From Flavobacteriales bacterium TMED191 (GTDB taxonomy: Bacteria; Bacteroidota; Bacteroidia; Flavobacteriales; TMED113): a stretch of DNA of 45,569 nt. The notes beneath the pieces are model-generated. The model did not search any database, had not been told where the DNA came from, and saw nothing but the letters and a program-made list of their open reading frames with translations. Made by a program: the position numbers and the translations under genes. Below, piece by piece: positions 17,442 to 26,041 of this stretch. The stretch lies in assembly GCA_002171975.2 (NCBI GenBank), contig NHIO02000052.1, forward strand, positions 1-45,569, in the 5' to 3' direction. The stretch's first letter is position 1; each line of letters starts with the position of its first letter.

Positions 17442-17942
17442 ATGTTAACAAAAAAAGTAGAAAAAGCACTAAATAAACAAGTTGAACTAGAAGCTAATGC
17501 TTCTCAATTCTATCTTGCTATGGCATCATGGGCAGAAACAAAAGGTTTAGAAGGAGTATCAAGCTTCTTTTATAGACACTCAGATGAAGAAAGAGAACAT
17601 ATGCTAAAACTCATCAAATATATTAATGAAAGAGGAGGTCATGCAATCGTACCATCACTTCCTAAACCACCAAAGGTATTTGACTGTTTAAGTCATGTAT
17701 TTCAAGACCTTCTTGATCATGAAGTAATGGTAAGTCAAGAAATTAATACAGTTGTTGACATATGCTTAAAGGATAAAGACTACACTACTCATAATTTTAT
17801 GCAATGGTATGTAGCAGAACAAATTGAAGAAGAAGCATTAGCTAGACACATATTAGATAAACTAAAATTAATTGGTGATGATAAAGGTGGACTATATTTA
17901 TTTGACAGAGATATAATGAGTATGAACCCCGTTAAAAATTAA
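17442..17942 (+). CDS. ftnA: ferritin (FtnA type)
   Basis: A 166-residue bacterial ferritin subunit that forms 24-mer shells storing iron. The ferroxidase ligands keep E. coli FtnA numbering: E17, E50, H53, E94 and Q127, with E130 at the third iron site. There is no heme ligand region typical of bacterioferritin. It starts 36 nt after the aminotransferase stop and is followed 12 nt later by the M42 peptidase, so it may belong to the same transcript. No exact -7 box was found ahead of it and no Fur-like palindrome was evident. Confidence 0.95.
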   Translation: MLTKKVEKALNKQVELEANASQFYLAMASWAETKGLEGVSSFFYRHSDEEREHMLKLIKYINERGGHAIVPSLPKPPKVFDCLSHVFQDLLDHEVMVSQEINTVVDICLKDKDYTTHNFMQWYVAEQIEEEALARHILDKLKLIGDDKGGLYLFDRDIMSMNPVKN

Positions 17943-17954
17943 ATTATTTTAATC

Positions 17955-19043
17955 ATGTCGAAAAAAAGTATCCTAAATAAAAAATCATTTGATTTTCTAG
18001 AAAAATACATCAATAACCCTTCCCCAACTGGTTTCGAATCTGAAGGACAAAAAATGTGGTTAAATTATATTAAACCATACATTGATACACATATAGTAGA
18101 TACTTATGGGACTGTAGTAGGTATTATTAACCCTGAACACAAATATAAAGTAGTAATAGAAGCACATGCTGATGAAATATCCTGGTTTGTACACTATATT
18201 ACAAAAGATGGGTTTATTTATCTAGTTAGAAATGGAGGTTCTGACCATCAAATTGCCCCATCTAAAAGAGTTAATATACACACTGACAAAGGGACTGTTG
18301 ATGCAGTTTTTGGGTGGCCTGCTATACACACCAGAAGAGGAGGCAAAGAAGAAGTACCAAAACTAGAAAATATTTTTTTAGACTGCGGTGCTAGATCAGC
18401 AAAAGAAGTTAAAGAAATGGGTATTGAGGTTGGTAATGTAGTGACTTATAAAGATACATTTATGACTATGAATAAACGTTTTTTTGTTGGTCGCGCATTA
18501 GATAATAGAATGGGTGGGTTTATGATTGCAGAAGTAGCTAGATTATTAAAAGAGAATAAGAAAAAATTACCATTTGGCTTATATATTACTAATTCCGTGC
18601 AAGAGGAAGTTGGACTTAGAGGTGCTCAGATGATTACTGAAACAATCCGACCTAATGTAGCTATTGTAACAGATGTAACTCATGATACACACACACCAAT
18701 GATTAATAAAATTAAAGAAGGTGACTGTAAAATGGAAAAAGGCCCAGTAGTAACATTTGGACCTGCCGTTCAAAATAACCTATTGAAACTGATTATAAAA
18801 ACTGCAGAAAAGAATAAAATAGATATTCAAAGAGCTGCTGCATCAAGAGCTACTGGTACTGATACAGATGCTTTTGCTTTTAATACCGGAGGAGTTGCTT
18901 CTGCATTAATATCGTTACCGCTAAGGTACATGCATACAACTGTTGAAACAGTTGCTAAAAAAGATGTAGAAAATGTGATTAAATTAATATACAGTAGCCT
19001 ACTGAATATCAAAAATAACCATGACTTTAGATATCTAAAATAA
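17955..19043 (+). CDS. M42 family metallopeptidase (glutamyl/deblocking aminopeptidase type)
   Basis: A 362-residue cytosolic di-metal aminopeptidase that trims peptides in large tetrahedral complexes. Metal-binding and catalytic elements are visible in order: EAHADEISW, GRALDNRMGG (bridging Asp), QEEVGLRGAQ (general-base Glu and metal Glu), TDVTHDT and the C-terminal LRYMHTTVE His. Length is normal for the family. It ends 3 nt from the convergent pyrophosphohydrolase gene. Confidence 0.93.
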   Translation: MSKKSILNKKSFDFLEKYINNPSPTGFESEGQKMWLNYIKPYIDTHIVDTYGTVVGIINPEHKYKVVIEAHADEISWFVHYITKDGFIYLVRNGGSDHQIAPSKRVNIHTDKGTVDAVFGWPAIHTRRGGKEEVPKLENIFLDCGARSAKEVKEMGIEVGNVVTYKDTFMTMNKRFFVGRALDNRMGGFMIAEVARLLKENKKKLPFGLYITNSVQEEVGLRGAQMITETIRPNVAIVTDVTHDTHTPMINKIKEGDCKMEKGPVVTFGPAVQNNLLKLIIKTAEKNKIDIQRAAASRATGTDTDAFAFNTGGVASALISLPLRYMHTTVETVAKKDVENVIKLIYSSLLNIKNNHDFRYLK

Positions 19044-19046
19044 TTA

Positions 19047-19430
19047 CTAATCTAAATTTTTCTTGATATCAGGCTTAAAATAATTAGGGCCTTTTAATAT
19101 TTTTCCATCTTCCCGATATATTGGTTTCCCATCATCACCTAATTTTGACATATTGCTTCTTTGAATCTCCTCAAATATATCCTCCATCTTATCTTGTAAG
19201 CCATGCGACAAAATAGTTCCGCATAAAATATACATCATATCACCTAAAGCATCTGCAATTTCAACTAAATCACCATTTTTACAAGCTTCTAAATACTCTT
19301 CATTTTCCTCATGCATTAATCGATGTCTTAAATCAATAACATCACTTTCTAATACCGCATGAGGCGAATAGTTATTTTTAATGCCAAAAGCATCATGAAA
19401 TCTTCTTACTTGCTCAATTTGTTTTTTCAT
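19047..19430 (-). CDS. MazG-like nucleoside triphosphate pyrophosphohydrolase family protein
   Basis: A 127-residue all-alpha NTP pyrophosphohydrolase. The Mg-binding signature is present as HEENEEYLEA followed by EIADALGDMMYIL, the usual ExxE ... ExxD pattern. The C-terminal region (SKLGDDGKPIYREDGKILKG, shown in part) matches the group of small proteins related to phosphoribosyl-ATP pyrophosphohydrolase. It probably clears unwanted nucleotides, but its substrate is unknown. It is a single gene between convergent and divergent neighbours, 1.6 kb from the full-length mazG. Confidence 0.85.
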   Translation of the reverse strand: MKKQIEQVRRFHDAFGIKNNYSPHAVLESDVIDLRHRLMHEENEEYLEACKNGDLVEIADALGDMMYILCGTILSHGLQDKMEDIFEEIQRSNMSKLGDDGKPIYREDGKILKGPNYFKPDIKKNLD

Positions 19431-19452
19431 TTATTAATAATTGTTAAATTTG
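19418..19452 (+). promoter_or_regulatory. promoter of the YceI lipoprotein gene
   Basis: TAAATTTG (19445-19452) fits TAnnTTTG, with TTTG (19418-19421) 23 nt upstream inside the start of the divergent gene. The ATG at 19475 follows after a leader of under 20 nt. Confidence 0.65.
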
Positions 19453-19474
19453 GAATCAAATTAAAATAAAACCT

Positions 19475-20107
19475 ATGAAAAAACTACTTTTTTTTAACGC
19501 ATTTTTATTAACATTCATATTTATTTTTCATGGATGTACAAATAACCAAAATAATACAAACACTCAAAGTATTCAACAAAAAAATAATGATTCAAAACAA
19601 ATATCATCAGGAACATTCTCTATTGATCAAGAAAAAAGTAATATTGAGTGGATAGGTACAAAACCCACAGGATCACACAACGGTAATGTTAAAGTTAGAA
19701 GGGGTGCAATAACAATTGATAAAAATGGCAACATTCAATCTGGTAAATTTATGCTTGACATGAACAGTATTACTTGCACAGATTTAGAGGGGAAAAAGAA
19801 AGCTTCGATAGAAGGCCATTTAAAAGACCCTGATTTCTTTGATGTAGAAAAGCATCCTACTGCTACCTTTATCATTGAAGAAGTAACTAAAGAATTAATG
19901 AAAGGCACACTTACTATTAAAGGAATTTCTCACGAAATTAGTTTTAAATATAACGAAATTGAGAATTTATCATATGAAGCTGTAATCAATATAGATCGAA
20001 CATTATATGATATAAAGTATAAATCTAAAAGTATTTTTCCTGATTTAGGCGATCACTTTATTAATGATGAATTTACAATTACGCTAAATCCATTAACATT
20101 TAAGTAA
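19475..20107 (+). CDS. YceI family lipoprotein
   Basis: A 210-residue exported protein. A lipoprotein signal ends at C21 (FIFHGC), followed by an Asn/Gln-rich linker and a YceI lipocalin-like barrel from about residue 48 (GTFSIDQEKSNIEWIGTKP). The family binds isoprenoid-type lipids, and some members affect stress tolerance, but the ligand here is unknown. The linker suggests anchoring in a membrane with the barrel in the periplasm or on the surface. A 59-codon membrane protein gene follows immediately with no spacer, so the two are coupled. Confidence 0.9.
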   Translation: MKKLLFFNAFLLTFIFIFHGCTNNQNNTNTQSIQQKNNDSKQISSGTFSIDQEKSNIEWIGTKPTGSHNGNVKVRRGAITIDKNGNIQSGKFMLDMNSITCTDLEGKKKASIEGHLKDPDFFDVEKHPTATFIIEEVTKELMKGTLTIKGISHEISFKYNEIENLSYEAVINIDRTLYDIKYKSKSIFPDLGDHFINDEFTITLNPLTFK

Positions 20108-20287
20108 ATGGATAGTATTACATTAGGTCATTGGTTATTTGCATTAATTGGCAGCGGTATTTATATTTTATATTGTTTATGGGGCTACAGAAAAGAATAC
20201 ACGTCATATAAAAAATTTAATTTTAAAATTATACCAACTATAATTTACATGAGCATAATTTTAACAATTCTTATTTTAATATCATAA
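20108..20287 (+). CDS. 59-residue two-helix membrane protein, coupled to yceI
   Basis: ATG 20108 directly follows the YceI stop and the frame ends at TAA 20285-20287, one base from the convergent mazG. The product has two hydrophobic helices (about residues 8-26 and 41-58) joined by a basic, tyrosine-rich loop with the GYRKEYTSYKK segment. The start MDSITLGHWLFALIG resembles small Bacteroidetes membrane proteins I recall from similar sizes, but no function is known. The exact fit between its neighbours and its hydrophobic pattern argue that it is a real gene. Confidence 0.75.
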   Translation: MDSITLGHWLFALIGSGIYILYCLWGYRKEYTSYKKFNFKIIPTIIYMSIILTILILIS

Positions 20288-20288
20288 A

Positions 20289-21047
20289 CTAATCCTTGTT
20301 ATTCCAAATGGAATTTAATTCCTTCTTAGAATAATCTGAAATATGTTTATTATCTTTTGCAATGAATTCTTCCATTTTATGAAATCTTTTAATAAATTTT
20401 TTGTTTGTTTTTTCTAATGCATTCACTGCATTTATACCTAGATTTTGAGCATAACTTATTAAAGCAAATAAGATATCTCCAAACTCATCACTTGCTTTAT
20501 CATCATTATTATTTAATTCTAAGTTAAATTCATTTATTTCTTCAATAACCTTATTAAGGGACTCATTTGAATTTTCAAAATCAAATCCTATACCTTTTAC
20601 TTTTTCTAGAATTCTATAACTCTTTAACATAGTAGGAAGAGATTTAGGAACACCTGAAAGAATAGATTTTTTATTTTTTTCCTTTAATTTTAATAATTCC
20701 CAATTTCTTTTCACATCCTTTACATCATTTACTTTTACATCTCCATAAATATGAGGATGTCTTTCAATAAGCTTAATCCTTTGACTATTGATCACATCAG
20801 TTAAAGTAAACTTATTTTTTTCATTAGCAATAACTGAATAGAAAATAATATGTAATAACATATCACCGAGTTCCTCTTTCATTCCATCATAGCTATTAGC
20901 AATAATTGCATCCGATAGTTCATAACATTCTTCGATAGTTAAATACCTTAATGTATCCTTAGTTTGTTTTTTATCCCAAGGACATTTTTCTCTTAATTCA
21001 TGCATAACATTTATAAGGGCCTCAAATGCTTTTGTAACATCTTCCAT
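20289..21047 (-). CDS. mazG: nucleoside triphosphate pyrophosphohydrolase MazG
   Basis: A 252-residue two-domain MazG that hydrolyses NTPs to NMP and pyrophosphate. The N-terminal domain has LREKCPWDKKQTKDTLR and IEECYELSDAI with EELGDMLLHIIFYS; the C-terminal domain repeats the pattern with INEFNLE and DEFGDILFALISYAQN. Both metal-binding helices are intact. ATG 21047 is 4 nt from the def stop, so it is the last gene of the ruvX-def-mazG operon. Confidence 0.95.
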   Translation of the reverse strand: MEDVTKAFEALINVMHELREKCPWDKKQTKDTLRYLTIEECYELSDAIIANSYDGMKEELGDMLLHIIFYSVIANEKNKFTLTDVINSQRIKLIERHPHIYGDVKVNDVKDVKRNWELLKLKEKNKKSILSGVPKSLPTMLKSYRILEKVKGIGFDFENSNESLNKVIEEINEFNLELNNNDDKASDEFGDILFALISYAQNLGINAVNALEKTNKKFIKRFHKMEEFIAKDNKHISDYSKKELNSIWNNKD

Positions 21048-21051
21048 AGAA

Positions 21052-21606
21052 TTATTTTTTTAATATAACTGGATAATTTTTAGCAAACTTACCCTTTAGT
21101 ATAGAACTTAATTTTCTATTTATTCTATTTTTTCTCATAGGATCCAAATAATCAATAAATAATTTTTTATTTAAATGATCATATTCATGCTGAAAAACTC
21201 TAGCAAATAAACCATCAAGTGTCATATTTTTCTTATTAAAGTTTTGATCAAAATATTTGACCTTGATACTACTTTTTCTTTCAACATCACTTCTAATATC
21301 TGGAATACTTAAACAACCTTCATTGTGAGTAGATAAAACCCCAAATTCTTCAATAATTGTAGGATTAATAAATACCTCTCGAATTGCAGGAACAGAAGAG
21401 TCTTCTAGAGAATATGGAACCAAATCAATTACAAATAATTGTATAGATAAACCTACTTGAGGAGCTGAAAGACCAATCCCGCTTGCATTTTCCATAGTTT
21501 CAAACATATTATTAATTAATTCACTTAAACCAACATAATCGGCATCAATTAACATACATTTTTTTCTCAAAACGGGATGACCATATATATATATAGGTAA
21601 AATCAT
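21052..21606 (-). CDS. def: peptide deformylase
   Basis: A 184-residue metalloenzyme that removes the formyl group from nascent proteins. All three signature motifs are present: GIGLSAPQVG (motif 1, GxGxAAxQ with Ser for the first Ala), EGCLSIP (motif 2 with the metal Cys) and QHEYDHL (motif 3 HExxH-type with metal histidines). Its ATG overlaps the ruvX stop by 4 nt, implying translational coupling. Confidence 0.95.
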   Translation of the reverse strand: MILPIYIYGHPVLRKKCMLIDADYVGLSELINNMFETMENASGIGLSAPQVGLSIQLFVIDLVPYSLEDSSVPAIREVFINPTIIEEFGVLSTHNEGCLSIPDIRSDVERKSSIKVKYFDQNFNKKNMTLDGLFARVFQHEYDHLNKKLFIDYLDPMRKNRINRKLSSILKGKFAKNYPVILKK

Positions 21607-22022
21607 AAAATATTTTTTTCTCTGTATAGATAAGACTGTAGTATTAATGTTGCACTAATTTTATCTACTAATGATTTGTCTCTTCTTTGTCTTTTTGTAG
21701 TATTCATATCAACTAAAGATTTTAAAGCTATTCTAGATGTAAATCGTTCATCAATGAAATAAATAGGTTTATCACACATTTTTTTTAATTTATCTTTAAA
21801 TACTAAAATTTTTTTTGTGATAATTGCTGGTTTATTATCTAGTGTTTTAGGGTCACCTATTACAATAGATTCTATATTTTCATTTTGAAAATAACTATGT
21901 AAATATTTAAAAATATCTTTTGAAGATACAGTATCTAGTGGAGACGCAATCAATTTCATTTCATCAGTTTGAGCTAAACCAATTCGTTTTAATCCATAAT
22001 CTATAGCTAATATCCTTCCCAT
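21603..22022 (-). CDS. ruvX: Holliday junction resolvase-like protein RuvX (YqgF)
   Basis: A 139-residue RNase H-fold nuclease; the family acts in 16S rRNA 5'-end processing and possibly on DNA junctions. The first strand has ILAIDYGLKRIGLAQTD with the catalytic Asp, the second IVIGDPKTLDN, and the third YFIDERFTSRIA. It leads the ruvX-def-mazG operon, an order common in Bacteroidetes. Confidence 0.94.
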   Translation of the reverse strand: MGRILAIDYGLKRIGLAQTDEMKLIASPLDTVSSKDIFKYLHSYFQNENIESIVIGDPKTLDNKPAIITKKILVFKDKLKKMCDKPIYFIDERFTSRIALKSLVDMNTTKRQRRDKSLVDKISATLILQSYLYREKNIL

Positions 22023-22042
22023 TAATAATTATAATTAATAGA

Positions 22043-22050
22043 CAAAATTA
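22043..22050 (-). promoter_or_regulatory. promoter box of the ruvX-def-mazG operon
   Basis: On the minus strand TAATTTTG (22050 to 22043) matches TAnnTTTG and lies 20 nt before the ruvX ATG. No TTG at the standard -33 distance was seen. Confidence 0.5.
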
Positions 22051-22097
22051 ATAGAAATTCAACATCATACTAAACATATCTTAACTGTTTTTTTATA

Positions 22098-22105
22098 TAT
22101 ATTTG
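22098..22105 (+). promoter_or_regulatory. promoter box of the dapD operon
   Basis: TATATTTG fits TAnnTTTG exactly, with the ATG of dapD 8 nt after the box, so the transcript is leaderless or nearly so. It lies in an extended TA-rich tract with no clear -33 TTG. Confidence 0.6.
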
Positions 22106-22112
22106 ATATAGT

Positions 22113-22949
22113 ATGGATAAAATTAAAAATCAGGACGTATTAAAAACTTGTCAAGAAACTGTAAATCTTGTTTATAGTCAGGAAAAAATTGACCTAAAGC
22201 ATCATAAATGGATCCAAAAAACAATTACATTAATAGAAAATGGAAAAATTAGAGTTGCAAAAAAACAAAATAATAAATGGATTATTAATGAATGGGTCAA
22301 AAAAGCCATCCTATTATATTTTAAAATACAAGAAATACAAACCATCGAAATAGGACCTTTTGAATTTCATGACAAAATACCTTTAAAAAAAGACTTTAAA
22401 AACAAACATATTAGAGTTGTCCCACATGCAATTGTTAGATATGGATCGTTTGTAAACAAAAATGTAGTGCTCATGCCTTCTTATGTTAATATCGGTGCAT
22501 ATATTGATTCGGGAACTATGATTGACACATGGGCAACAATAGGATCATGTGCGCAAATTGGAAAAAATGTTCACATCAGTGGTGGAGTTGGAATTGGTGG
22601 AGTTTTAGAGCCCATACAGTCTAGTCCAGTAATTATTGAAGACAATTGTTTTATTGGTTCAAGATGTATTATTGTTGAGGGTGTAAAAATAAACAAAGAA
22701 GCTGTTATTGGGGCAGGTGTAATATTAACAAGTTCCACCAAAATCATTGATGTGTCAGGATCAAAAAAAGTATATTATCATGCTGAAATACCAGAAAGAT
22801 CAGTAGTAATTCCAGGTACTTACAAGAAAGATTTTAAAGCAGGTGAATTCTCTGTACCATGTGCATTAATCATAGGAAAAAGAAAAGAAAGTACTAATAA
22901 AAAAACTAGCTTAAACGCTGTTCTTAGAGATTTTGAAATTTCAACCTAA
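22113..22949 (+). CDS. dapD: 2,3,4,5-tetrahydropyridine-2,6-dicarboxylate N-succinyltransferase
   Basis: A 278-residue left-handed beta-helix acyltransferase of the succinylase lysine and diaminopimelate pathway. The hexapeptide-repeat region runs from about residue 105 to 225, with MIDTWATIGSCAQIGKNVHI and IEDNCFIGSRCIIVEG blocks that are diagnostic for DapD. It feeds meso-diaminopimelate for peptidoglycan. It is the first gene of a rightward run continuing with a glycosyltransferase, tsaC, cca and miaA. Confidence 0.95.
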   Translation: MDKIKNQDVLKTCQETVNLVYSQEKIDLKHHKWIQKTITLIENGKIRVAKKQNNKWIINEWVKKAILLYFKIQEIQTIEIGPFEFHDKIPLKKDFKNKHIRVVPHAIVRYGSFVNKNVVLMPSYVNIGAYIDSGTMIDTWATIGSCAQIGKNVHISGGVGIGGVLEPIQSSPVIIEDNCFIGSRCIIVEGVKINKEAVIGAGVILTSSTKIIDVSGSKKVYYHAEIPERSVVIPGTYKKDFKAGEFSVPCALIIGKRKESTNKKTSLNAVLRDFEIST

Positions 22950-22960
22950 CAATATGAATT

Positions 22961-24046
22961 TTGAAAATAGGATTTGATGCAAAAAGAGCTTTTAATAATT
23001 CCACAGGACTAGGGAATTATAGTAGATCTGTTATTGATTCTGTTACAGAACACAATCAAAAAGATCAGTTTCACCTTTTTACAACCAATACTAATGATAA
23101 TATATTTAATATTAATCGACCTAATACACATATTATAAAACCTACAAAAGGAACTAATAAAAACTACTGGAGGTTTAAATCTATTAATAATGATATAAAT
23201 AAACTCAATATTGACTTATTTCATGGTTTAAGTAATGAACTACCATATGGAATTAGTATAAAAAGTATAGTTACTATTCATGATTTACTCTTCCTAAAAT
23301 ATCCGCAATTCTACAATATAATTGACAGAAATATATATAATTTTAAAAGTAAATATGCTTGTGAAAAGGCTATTAAAATTATTGCAATTAGTAAACAAAC
23401 AAAAGAAGATATTATAAATTATTATAATATAAATCCCAAAAAAATCGATGTTATATATCAATCGTGCCATAGGGATTATATTAATTTAAATAAAAAAGTT
23501 CAAATTGACTCACAATTAAAAAATCAAATTTCAAAACCATATATTTTATTTGTAGGTGGTGCTGAAAAAAGAAAAAATCTACAATTTTTACTAAAAGCAG
23601 TGAAAAAAATTGACGACATAAAATTAATATGTGTTGGAAAACTAAATAAAAAAATAAAAAATTTTATTAAACAAAATAATTTAGAACACAGAGTCACTTT
23701 CTTAACAATAAATTGCACAAAAATATTAGCCGAAATATACAAAAGAAGTCAAGGTTTGATATATCCATCTATTGATGAGGGTTTTGGTATACCAATAATT
23801 GAAGCGATGTACTGCTCTGTCCCAGTGGTAATTTCCGATAATCAAATTTTTAAAGAGATAGGCGGAGAACATGCCTATTACTTCAAACAAAATCAACTTG
23901 AATCCTTAATTCAACAAATAAAAAAAATAACAATCGAATCAGATGAAAGAAGAATTAGAATTGAAAAAAACTTAAACTACGTTAAAAAATTTAATGAACA
24001 TAGTCAAGCCAAAAAATTAAGCGATCTTTATCATAATTTAACATAA
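22961..24046 (+). CDS. family 4 glycosyltransferase (GT-B fold)
   Basis: A 361-residue GT4 glycosyltransferase. The N-terminal MKIGFDAKRAFNNSTGLGNYSRSV segment is typical (nucleotide-diphosphate-sugar enzymes acting on lipid or polysaccharide acceptors), and the C-terminal donor site has FVGGAEKRKNL and SIDEGFGIPIIEAMYC with the key Glu residues. The start is TTG 22961, required because an in-frame stop lies just upstream and the family begins at exactly this motif. An ATG at 22954 is out of frame. Sugar and acceptor are unknown; no other polysaccharide genes are near. Confidence 0.88.
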   Translation: MKIGFDAKRAFNNSTGLGNYSRSVIDSVTEHNQKDQFHLFTTNTNDNIFNINRPNTHIIKPTKGTNKNYWRFKSINNDINKLNIDLFHGLSNELPYGISIKSIVTIHDLLFLKYPQFYNIIDRNIYNFKSKYACEKAIKIIAISKQTKEDIINYYNINPKKIDVIYQSCHRDYINLNKKVQIDSQLKNQISKPYILFVGGAEKRKNLQFLLKAVKKIDDIKLICVGKLNKKIKNFIKQNNLEHRVTFLTINCTKILAEIYKRSQGLIYPSIDEGFGIPIIEAMYCSVPVVISDNQIFKEIGGEHAYYFKQNQLESLIQQIKKITIESDERRIRIEKNLNYVKKFNEHSQAKKLSDLYHNLT

Positions 24047-24624
24047 TGAATATTGATATTAAAAATAGTATTATAAAAAAAAGCATTGCAGTTTTAAACG
24101 CCGGAGGAACTATATTATATCCAACCGATACTGTGTGGGGAATTGGTTGTGATGCCACAAATGCTGAAGCAATTGCAAAAGTATATGAAATTAAAAAGAG
24201 ATCTACAAAAAAACCTTTAATACTACTTATGCATAACAAAGATTTATTGAACAATTATATTAATTCTGTACCAAAAATTGTTAATCAAATAATAAATAAA
24301 TCATCTAGACCTACAACTATTATTTACAATAATCCCATTAACTTACCCAAAACCTTGATTTATCAAGATACAATTGCTATTAGAATAATAAAAAAATCAA
24401 ATTTAAATGAATTATTAAATAGTTTTAAAAAACCTATCACATCAACTTCTGCAAATATTTCTGGCAATAAGACTCCAGATAAATTAGATAATATTGATGA
24501 TACAATAAAAAATTCAGTTGACTACATTATTCCAGAGGCATTTGTAAAGAATGATGCATATAACAAAGCATCTAAGCTGATAAAAATAATTGGCAAATCT
24601 AGAATAGAAATTATCAGGAATTAA
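24046..24624 (+). CDS. tsaC: L-threonylcarbamoyladenylate synthase (TsaC/Sua5/YrdC family)
   Basis: A 192-residue YrdC-domain protein making threonylcarbamoyl-AMP, the donor for t6A37 in ANN-decoding tRNAs. The start region LNAGGTILYPTDTVWGIGCDA, the KKRSTKKP lysine/arginine block and the TSTSANISG motif are conserved. It lacks the extra Sua5 C-terminal domain. Its ATG overlaps the glycosyltransferase stop by one base. Confidence 0.93.
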   Translation: MNIDIKNSIIKKSIAVLNAGGTILYPTDTVWGIGCDATNAEAIAKVYEIKKRSTKKPLILLMHNKDLLNNYINSVPKIVNQIINKSSRPTTIIYNNPINLPKTLIYQDTIAIRIIKKSNLNELLNSFKKPITSTSANISGNKTPDKLDNIDDTIKNSVDYIIPEAFVKNDAYNKASKLIKIIGKSRIEIIRN

Positions 24625-24625
24625 T

Positions 24626-26041
24626 ATGAAAATAAGAAAAGACATAATAAAACATTCATTATTTAAAATTATTGGAGAATGTAGTGATCAATTAGGAATG
24701 AAAGCATTTGTTATTGGCGGCTGGGTAAGGGATTCTATTTTAAAAAGAAAAAATTTAATTACAGAATTTGATATTGTATCTGATGAAGATGGAATTAAAT
24801 TGGCAAAAAAAGTTGCCAATAAATTAAAATTAGATAAAATTAGTATATACAAAACTTTTGGTACTGCTGCAATTCAATATAAGGATATTAAAATAGAATT
24901 TAATGGTGCAAGAAAGGAATCTTACAATCCCTCAAGTAGAAATCCTAAAGTAATTAAAGGTTCTATTGAAGATGATCAAAAAAGAAGAGACTTTACTATA
25001 AATGCAATGGCAGTAAGTTTAAATAAAGATAATTTTGGTGAATTCATAGATCCATTTGATGGGATAGGAGATATTAAAAATAAAATTATCAAAACACCCT
25101 TAGAGCCAAATCAGACATATAGCGATGATCCTCTTAGAATGATGAGAGCGATTAGGTTTGCTAGTACTTTACATTTCAATATAGATGATGCTTCTCTAAA
25201 TGCAATTAAACAAAACAAAGCAAGGTTAAAAATTGTAAAACAAGAACGAATTACAGAAGAATTAAACAAAATTATTTTGTCAAAAAAACCTTCAAGGGGT
25301 TTTAAAATTTTATCAGAAACTGGCTTGCTCCAACTTTTTTTTCCTGAATTTCAATTACTACACGGCGTGGATAATATTGGGGGAATTAAACATAAAGATA
25401 ACTTCTATCACTCACTAGAGGTATTAGACAATATCAGTAAAAAAAGTGATAATCTATGGTTAAGATGGTCCGCTATTTTACATGATATAGCAAAACCAGC
25501 AACAAAAAGATTTGATAAAAAAAATGGCTGGACATTTCATGGACATGAACATCTTGGATCTAAAATGGTTCCTACAATATTTAAAAGATTAAAACTTCCT
25601 ATGAATGAAAAAATGCAATATGTTCAAAAATTAGTATTATTACATTTAAGACCAATTGCATTATCTAAAGAAAACGTAACAGAATCTGGTATAAGGAGAC
25701 TGTTATTTGATGCACAAGAAACAATAGAAGACTTAATGTTATTATGTACTGCTGATATAACTTCAAAAAATGAATATAAAGTTCACAAATACAAAAACAA
25801 TTTAAAATTAGTATATCAACAATTAAAAGAAGTGGAAGCCAGAGACAAAATTAGAAATTGGCAACCACCTATCGATGGTGATGTAATAATGAAAAAACTA
25901 CAACTAAAACCGTCTAAAATAATAGGCATTATTAAAACACAAATTCGAGAAGCAATATTAGATGGAAAAATTAAAAACAATTATAATGAAGCAGAAAAAT
26001 TTATGTATAAGATTGCAAAAGATTTAAGTATAAAACATTGA
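24626..26041 (+). CDS. cca: CCA tRNA nucleotidyltransferase with HD domain
   Basis: A 471-residue class II nucleotidyltransferase that adds or repairs the 3' CCA of tRNAs. The head domain has IGGWVRDSILKR and the catalytic DIVSDEDG region, the RRDFTINAMAV and DDPLRMMRAIRFAS motifs follow, and a C-terminal HD phosphohydrolase-like domain includes LHDIAKPATK and the distal histidines. Both tRNA genes in this window lack encoded CCA, so the enzyme is needed for de novo addition. It sits between tsaC and miaA. Confidence 0.94.
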   Translation: MKIRKDIIKHSLFKIIGECSDQLGMKAFVIGGWVRDSILKRKNLITEFDIVSDEDGIKLAKKVANKLKLDKISIYKTFGTAAIQYKDIKIEFNGARKESYNPSSRNPKVIKGSIEDDQKRRDFTINAMAVSLNKDNFGEFIDPFDGIGDIKNKIIKTPLEPNQTYSDDPLRMMRAIRFASTLHFNIDDASLNAIKQNKARLKIVKQERITEELNKIILSKKPSRGFKILSETGLLQLFFPEFQLLHGVDNIGGIKHKDNFYHSLEVLDNISKKSDNLWLRWSAILHDIAKPATKRFDKKNGWTFHGHEHLGSKMVPTIFKRLKLPMNEKMQYVQKLVLLHLRPIALSKENVTESGIRRLLFDAQETIEDLMLLCTADITSKNEYKVHKYKNNLKLVYQQLKEVEARDKIRNWQPPIDGDVIMKKLQLKPSKIIGIIKTQIREAILDGKIKNNYNEAEKFMYKIAKDLSIKH

